Of a DNA stretch of 34,360 nucleotides, positions 30,182-34,360 are shown piece by piece. The notes under the pieces are model-generated. The model was not told the origin of the DNA and searched no databases. It saw only the letters and a list, made by a program, of their open reading frames with translations. Origin of the DNA: Anoxybacillus thermarum. Lineage in GTDB: Bacteria; Bacillota; Bacilli; Bacillales; Anoxybacillaceae. The translations under genes were made by a program, and so were the position numbers. The stretch covers positions 1 through 34,360 of the forward strand of contig NZ_JXTH01000028.1 of NCBI RefSeq assembly GCF_000836725.1. The letters run 5' to 3'. The stretch's first letter is position 1; the number at the start of each line of letters is the position of its first letter.

Positions 30182-31042
30182 TTATTTCTGTTTATTAAAC
30201 GTTTTCAGAAAAATCCATTCCCACCACTTCCATGGCAAGTAGTTTTTCAGCCTTAACGTCAATGTGACTCCTCTCCCTACGGGGTAACGCAAACGAGGAG
30301 TCGGCGATTGGACGACTTTGATGATTTGCCTAATGACTTCGTCAGGAGGTGGTGCTGTTTTGGCTACTCGATTCACGTATTGCATAATGGTTTTCATTTC
30401 TTTTTCATATGGCGAACCAGAACGGCTGGACACCCCTTGAAGTCCTTTCGACCAAATGTTTGTTTTGAATGACCCAGGCTCAATTAAGACGACATATACT
30501 CCGTACGGCAACATCTCTAAACGAAGTGATTCACTAAATCCTTCGACAGCAAATTTTGAAGCGACATATGGACCCATCGCCGGAAAACCGACTCGTCCGC
30601 TAATGCTGCTAATGTTGATAATCTTACCGCTACGTTGCGTTCGCATAATTGGCAAAACAGCTTTTGTAACGGCAACTAATCCGAAAAAGTTTGTCGCAAA
30701 TTGACGCTCCCACTCTTCAAGTGAGAGCTCCTCTACAAAACCGCCAGCTGCAAACCCTGCATTGTTAACTAATACATCGATCCGTCCATAGCGATTGATT
30801 ACATCGTGCACGACCGATTCTACCGAAAAGAAATCGGTGACATCGAGAGGTACGATCTCTATCCGATCGTACACGCCTACTTCACACGCTGCTGTTGCAA
30901 GCATTTCCTTGTTTTGTATGTTTCGCATCGAAGCAATGACTTGATATCCTTCGTGCGCAAGTGCAACGCTTACGAGTAGTCCAAACCCGCTCGAGGCTCC
31001 TGTCACTAGCGCCACCGACGGGGAGTTTACATTTTGATTCAC
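30182..31042 (-). CDS. short-chain dehydrogenase/reductase, YusZ-like
   Basis: A 286-residue classical SDR. The cofactor motif is TGASSGFG, NNAGFAAG follows, and the catalytic set is in NISSISGRVG with YVASK (Ser, Tyr, Lys). B. subtilis YusZ is similar. It probably reduces a carbonyl substrate with NAD(P)H. The substrate is unknown. GTG at 31042 follows GAGGAGG (31049-31055 inverted). A longer frame to 31135 runs into the terminator of the next gene and is rejected. Another SDR fragment lies directly downstream. Confidence 0.88.
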   Translation of the reverse strand: MNQNVNSPSVALVTGASSGFGLLVSVALAHEGYQVIASMRNIQNKEMLATAACEVGVYDRIEIVPLDVTDFFSVESVVHDVINRYGRIDVLVNNAGFAAGGFVEELSLEEWERQFATNFFGLVAVTKAVLPIMRTQRSGKIINISSISGRVGFPAMGPYVASKFAVEGFSESLRLEMLPYGVYVVLIEPGSFKTNIWSKGLQGVSSRSGSPYEKEMKTIMQYVNRVAKTAPPPDEVIRQIIKVVQSPTPRLRYPVGRGVTLTLRLKNYLPWKWWEWIFLKTFNKQK

Positions 31043-31115
31043 AACAATCCTCCTCGCTACTATAAAGACATATTTATTGGAATTAGATAACGATAGGTAA
31101 TATTCCTGCCATTTT

Positions 31116-31158
31116 AAAAAATCGACCCCCATCACGCGCTGATGGAGGTCGATTTTTT
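31116..31158. terminator. Long bidirectional terminator over the end of the first EamA gene
   Basis: AAAAAATCGACC (31116-31127) pairs with GGTCGATTTTTT (31147-31158), and CCATCA (31129-31134) with TGATGG (31140-31145), giving 18 base pairs and one mismatch, with T-runs on both strands. It overlaps the stop codon of the EamA gene. Confidence 0.9.
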
Positions 31159-32025
31159 CCTTGGTTTATGTTCTTTTGTTGTGACAACAAGCATAGCTCC
31201 ACTCAACACAATCAGTCCCCCAATCATTTGGATAGACGATATGCTTTCATGTAAAAATGCCATCGATAGAAGGAACGTCACGATCGGTTCTATCATACTT
31301 AAAATCGCTGCTTTTGTCGGACCAATGATATTCATTCCCGCAAAAAACGTCAGCATTGCCAAAACGCTTGAAACGAACGATGTTCCGATAATTGGAAGCC
31401 ACCCTTTTGCGTCAAATTGAAAATGTAATGTTCCCGAACCAATTCCAAAAGCAAAAAAAGATAAAGCCGCAAAGAGTGCGATGTAGGCACTCGCTGTAAT
31501 GGATGGAACGTGTGCGGTCACTTTATTCCCAACGATAATGTAGATTGAGTAAACAATCGCTGCTCCAACGGCTAACGCAATACCCAGCGGCTGAATTTTT
31601 CCTTCTGGTGCTCCTAATACAAGCAACATACCCGAAAAAGAGAGCAAGATCGCTATGATGATGTGCTTTGTTAGCTTTTCTTTATTAATAAAAAACGAAA
31701 AAATGGCGACAAATATTGGGTTTAAATACAGCAATAAGGCAGCGAGTGAAGATGGAATATATTTTACTGACTGAAAATAAAAAGAAGATTGCATCATATA
31801 GAAAATGCCGCCTAGCAAAAATAAATACAATAAATGTGACCGCGAAACCTTCCAATTTTTCTCTTTTAACCATAAGTACAGGAAAAAGAAGAGCGTAGCC
31901 AATGCAAAACGCAAAAACAACAGGGTCGTCACAGTGACACCGCTGTCATATGCGTATAATGCGAAGATGGGAATAAACGCAAATCCCGTTGCCGATAACA
32001 ATACCAGCCCATATCCTTTCCACAT
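31132..32025 (-). CDS. EamA/DMT-family transporter
   Basis: A 297-residue membrane protein with ten hydrophobic segments in two EamA repeats (residues 5-140 and 150-285). Typical phrases are LLFLRFALATL and PTKAAILSMIEPIVTFLLSMAFLHE. Members export amino acids or other metabolites. The substrate is unknown. The tail is basic (KPRKKS). It lies 38 bases downstream of a second EamA gene, so the two are probably one operon. Confidence 0.88.
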   Translation of the reverse strand: MWKGYGLVLLSATGFAFIPIFALYAYDSGVTVTTLLFLRFALATLFFFLYLWLKEKNWKVSRSHLLYLFLLGGIFYMMQSSFYFQSVKYIPSSLAALLLYLNPIFVAIFSFFINKEKLTKHIIIAILLSFSGMLLVLGAPEGKIQPLGIALAVGAAIVYSIYIIVGNKVTAHVPSITASAYIALFAALSFFAFGIGSGTLHFQFDAKGWLPIIGTSFVSSVLAMLTFFAGMNIIGPTKAAILSMIEPIVTFLLSMAFLHESISSIQMIGGLIVLSGAMLVVTTKEHKPRKKSTSISA

Positions 32026-32063
32026 GTTCCTTACACCTCAAATCTAATCATTTTTCACGAAAA

Positions 32064-32999
32064 TCATATGTTCGCTTCTTTTTTGATGAGGGGGAACATC
32101 GCTTTTTCTTGTTTGCTGTAAATGTTAAACAAAATACCGCTAAATACAAAAGCCGCTCCAACGATATGGGTCATTGTCAAATGTTCATTAAAAAAGATCG
32201 TTCCCATCACCGTAGCAGAAATAGGCATCACATTAATGAAAACCGAAGCGGTTGAAGCTCCCACTTTTTGAATACCATTATACCACCAAACGAAGCTGAT
32301 AGCCGAAACGACAACAGCAACGTATAAAACGCTTAACCACACATCCCATCCGCTCATTTTGACAGATGTAAAGGAAGTATAGTATAGCGCAAACGGTGCT
32401 AAAAATAACGTTCCAAAACCTGTTGCGTACGTTGTTGCCGCGAGTGGACTATATGTTTTCATTGCCACTTTTCCAATAACAGAGTATGTACTCCAGCTGA
32501 GACATGCCCCTGCTAGCACGAGATCGATCGGAGCAACACCGATTTCGATCAGTACGGACGGATGGCCGTTTGTAATAATATATACAGCTCCAAATACAGC
32601 GAGCAACATACCAAATATACTTCTTCCATTCAATTTTTCTTTCAAAAATAATGCAGACAACAATGTAATCAACGGAGCATTGACTGCAATGACTAATGAG
32701 CTTTTGACAATGGGTGCATATTTTGTAGCTATAAAAAAGAAAATGTTGTATAAAAACACCCCCGTTAAACCGAGGAGCGCTAACACGATCCAATCTTTTC
32801 TCGTCGGAGTTGGTCTATTCGGTTCTTTCCAGTACAATAATGGGAACAAAATCAAACTAGCACCGAAAAAGCGAAAAAAAGCAACTGACACAGGATGTAA
32901 AGTCGTCGTTGCGATTTTTCCAGCAACAAAGGCACCACCCCAAATCGTAGCAGTTAAAAACAAAAGAATATACGTTTTTATATTTTTTGCTGACACCAA
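32064..32999 (-). CDS. EamA/DMT-family transporter
   Basis: A 311-residue membrane protein with ten hydrophobic segments. TIWGGAFVAGKIA, FFRFFGASLILFPLLYW and ASTASVFINVMPISATVMGTIFFNE are typical EamA phrases. It is more like the YdcZ/RhaT-type drug/metabolite exporters than its neighbour, to which it is only distantly related, so it is not a recent duplicate. TTG at 32999 lies 7 bases after GGAG. GTG at 32996 is the alternative. Confidence 0.87.
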   Translation of the reverse strand: MVSAKNIKTYILLFLTATIWGGAFVAGKIATTTLHPVSVAFFRFFGASLILFPLLYWKEPNRPTPTRKDWIVLALLGLTGVFLYNIFFFIATKYAPIVKSSLVIAVNAPLITLLSALFLKEKLNGRSIFGMLLAVFGAVYIITNGHPSVLIEIGVAPIDLVLAGACLSWSTYSVIGKVAMKTYSPLAATTYATGFGTLFLAPFALYYTSFTSVKMSGWDVWLSVLYVAVVVSAISFVWWYNGIQKVGASTASVFINVMPISATVMGTIFFNEHLTMTHIVGAAFVFSGILFNIYSKQEKAMFPLIKKEANI

Positions 33000-33119
33000 A
33001 ACATCTCTCCCTTATTCGTAAAATATATATCGTTTAGGGTGGATAAAAAGGAAAACTATACTTTAATCATTTTATGCTCTTTTTTATCTGAAAACAATAT
33101 ATTTTCGCTATATTAAGAA

Positions 33120-33155
33120 AAGAAGCCGGAACGTTCTCTCCCGGCTTCTTGTTTT
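33120..33155 (-). terminator. Terminator after arsC
   Basis: AAGAAGCCGG (33120-33129) pairs with CCGGCTTCTT (33141-33150). On the minus strand it is followed by TTTTCTTAAT. Confidence 0.85.
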
Positions 33156-33164
33156 CCCTCTTAT

Positions 33165-33581
33165 TTATTCTCCTGTTTCGGCAAATCTTTTAATTCGTGC
33201 ACCAATTTCATCGCGGACTCGTTGGAAGACTGCCCATTTTTCTTCTTCTGTTCCTTCTGCTTTTGCTGGATCGTCAAATCCCCAATGAACACGTTTTACA
33301 TGCGGTGGTGTGACCGGACAATGATCAGCCGCATGTCCACATAATGTAACGACTAAATCGGCTCTGTTTAAAATATCTTCATTGATAATGTCTGATGTTT
33401 GGTTGGAAATATCGATCCCTACTTCTTTCATCGCTTTAACCGCGTTCGGATTCAAACCGTGGGCTTCAATGCCAGCACTATATACTTCCCATTCATCACC
33501 GAGATATTTTTTTGCCCATCCTTCCGCCATTTGGCTACGGCAAGAGTTCCCTGTACATAAGAAATAAATTACTTTTTTCAT
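33165..33581 (-). CDS. arsC: arsenate reductase, thioredoxin-coupled
   Basis: A 138-residue enzyme with the low-molecular-weight phosphatase fold that reduces arsenate to arsenite. The catalytic loop is C9-TGNSC14-RS, and the disulfide relay cysteines C81 and C88 lie in [10 protein letters not shown]. All four match the B. subtilis ArsC set, so it uses thioredoxin. It starts 15 bases after the arsB remnant on the same strand, the usual arsB-arsC order. With arsB cut, arsenite export from this locus must fail. No ArsR gene is in the window. Confidence 0.95.
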   Translation of the reverse strand: MKKVIYFLCTGNSCRSQMAEGWAKKYLGDEWEVYSAGIEAHGLNPNAVKAMKEVGIDISNQTSDIINEDILNRADLVVTLCGHAADHCPVTPPHVKRVHWGFDDPAKAEGTEEEKWAVFQRVRDEIGARIKRFAETGE

Positions 33582-33596
33582 CTCAATCGGCTCCTT

Positions 33597-34088
33597 TTAA
33601 TGAATAATAAGTAACCATATATATAACCCAACGAGAGTAATAAATAATGTTGGGATGGTTAAGATTAAACCATTTTTAAAATAAGTGCCCCAAGTAATTT
33701 TTACTCCTTTTGTTGAAAGTACATGCAACCAAAGAAGTGTAGCAAGCGAACCGATCGGTGTAATTTTCGGTCCTAAGTCGGAACCAATCACATTCGCATA
33801 AATTAGCGCTTCCCGAATGACTCCCGTCGTATTCGTATCAGCTATCGCTAGCGCATCAATCATGACGGTTGGCATATTATTCATAACAGATGATAAGATA
33901 GCTGCGATAAACCCCATGGCAATCGTCGCCATAAACAGTCCTTGATTCGCTCCTGCTTCGATCATATCAACTAGAATGTTCGTCAATCCGACGTTACGTA
34001 ATCCGTATACAACAACATACATCCCGATAGAGAAAAAGACGACAGCCCACGGCGCCCCTTTTAAGTGTGAGTAAAATATTTGTGGGTG
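33597..34088 (-). pseudogene. arsB: arsB, C-terminal fragment cut by an IS element
   Basis: About 160 residues of the C-terminal part of the arsenite efflux pump ArsB are present ([54 protein letters not shown]). Full ArsB has about 430 residues, so the first two thirds are missing. Conservation stops near 34070-34088, and the IS begins there. The open frame runs on to 34271 only by reading the IS backwards. The N-terminal part should lie beyond the IS to the right, outside the window. Arsenite efflux from this copy would be lost. Confidence 0.88.
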
Positions 34089-34185
34089 ACATTCAGGAAT
34101 GATTCCCCGACGAGGGTTGCGAACTTTTGTTCGCGACGCTCGTCGGGGCCACCAAGCGAAGCGCGGTAGAAAAAAGCAAATGTCA
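34087..34185. mobile_element. GC-rich hairpin segment at the arsB/IS junction
   Basis: CCCCGACGAG (34105-34114) pairs perfectly with CTCGTCGGGG (34139-34148), with a second inner stem TTGCGAAC/GTTCGCGA (one mismatch). TGACATT (34087-34093) and AATGTCA (34179-34185) bound the segment. It is either the outer leader of the IS or a separate small repeat. The IS terminus could be near 34087 or near 34190. Confidence 0.45.
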
Positions 34186-34193
34186 TGCAAAAA

Positions 34194-34254
34194 GGACTCT
34201 CTCCCTGCTATGATGGTGATGACCAACATCAATAAAACAGGAGGGAGAGAGTCC
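34194..34254 (+). promoter_or_regulatory. Hairpin sequestering the transposase ribosome binding site
   Basis: GGACTCTCTCCCT (34194-34206) pairs perfectly with AGGGAGAGAGTCC (34242-34254), whose right arm contains the ribosome binding site and ends at the ATG (34255). Transcripts that come from outside would fold and be poorly translated. This is a known strategy of some IS (for example IS10 and IS50) against readthrough. Confidence 0.6.
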
Positions 34255-34360
34255 ATGAAACATTTTACCACAGAATGGCCTTTATTAAAAGAGCTGGAGG
34301 AACAATTAGTCAGAACTCTTCAAAAGGTGTTCGCTGTCTTGTTGGCGGCCCTTTTGGAGG
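34255..34360 (+). CDS. ISLre2-family (UPF0236) transposase, N-terminal part
   Basis: The first 35 residues, from [20 protein letters not shown] on, have the typical start of UPF0236/ISLre2 transposases. The gene runs off the window. The ATG follows GGAGGGAG at proper distance. The element cuts arsB. Its leader resembles the right-end sequence at 161-190, which suggests a related copy at the other edge of the window. Confidence 0.85.
   Translation, partial: MKHFTTEWPLLKELEEQLVRTLQKVFAVLLAALLE

Noticed and set aside
34092-34100. TTCAGGAAT, inverted at 208-216, as the IS terminal repeat
   Set aside because: A nine-base match, but at unequal distances from the shared GGACTCTC sequences (about 100 versus 20 bases). 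The GGACTCTC pair is preferred.

Overview
The window is about 34 kb of a moderately AT-rich Firmicutes chromosome. The proteins (TreP/TreC/TreR, TopB, an RTP-type replication terminator, PurU, UPF0236-type transposases) and the strong GGAGG ribosome binding sites point to a thermophilic Bacillaceae of the Anoxybacillus/Geobacillus group, most like Anoxybacillus. This is inferred from protein character, not from a search. No rRNA, tRNA or CRISPR array was seen.

Layout. 1-800: tail of a transposase gene and a PilZ-domain gene. 800-4740: trehalose operon treP-treC-treR behind a promoter with two TreR-type operators and two cre-like sites. 4743-6000: a short MITE-like element, a zinc-free L33 paralogue (rpmG) behind a Zur-type box, and speE. 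6100-8040: a formate/nitrite transporter with an FNR-like box, and purU. 8080-8600: a Ter-like site directly upstream of a replication terminator protein gene, which suggests the chromosome terminus. 8570-11860: a CstR/CsoR-type regulator and a MoxR/VWA gene pair. 12045-14030: an AGCS amino-acid:Na+ symporter and a small orphan gene. 14040-14540: a gene-poor stretch with a degraded ORF tail. 14543-17046: topB and a broken DUF1360 gene.

17170-28710 is the most interesting part. A CRP/FNR-family regulator (20853) lies within 12 kb of four perfect copies of a palindrome TGTAA-N6-TTACA. For five promoters (its own gene, the divergent glutaredoxin-like/soluble chemoreceptor pair, a small membrane protein, a DsrE-like protein and a divergent seven-gene operon) the palindrome centre lies 28.5-29.5 bases from a plausible -10 box. 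That is the geometry of a class II CRP-type activator, and at two loci it is mirror-symmetric. The seven-gene operon encodes a lipoprotein-dependent ABC importer resembling E. coli YnjBCD, a TVP38/TMEM64 membrane protein, a CDP-alcohol phosphatidyltransferase and a FAD-dependent disulfide oxidoreductase. E. coli has a similar uncharacterised set (ydjXYZ-ynjABCDEF). Together these look like an undescribed redox- or sulfur-linked regulon.

28760-34360 shows genome decay: an in-frame chimera of an SDR gene with the C-terminal half of mercuric reductase, a YusZ-like SDR, two EamA exporters, arsC, and arsB cut off by a transposon of the ISLre2 (UPF0236) family. The transposase ribosome binding site of that element is buried in a perfect 13-bp hairpin. 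Similar terminal sequences suggest that related IS copies lie at both edges of the window.
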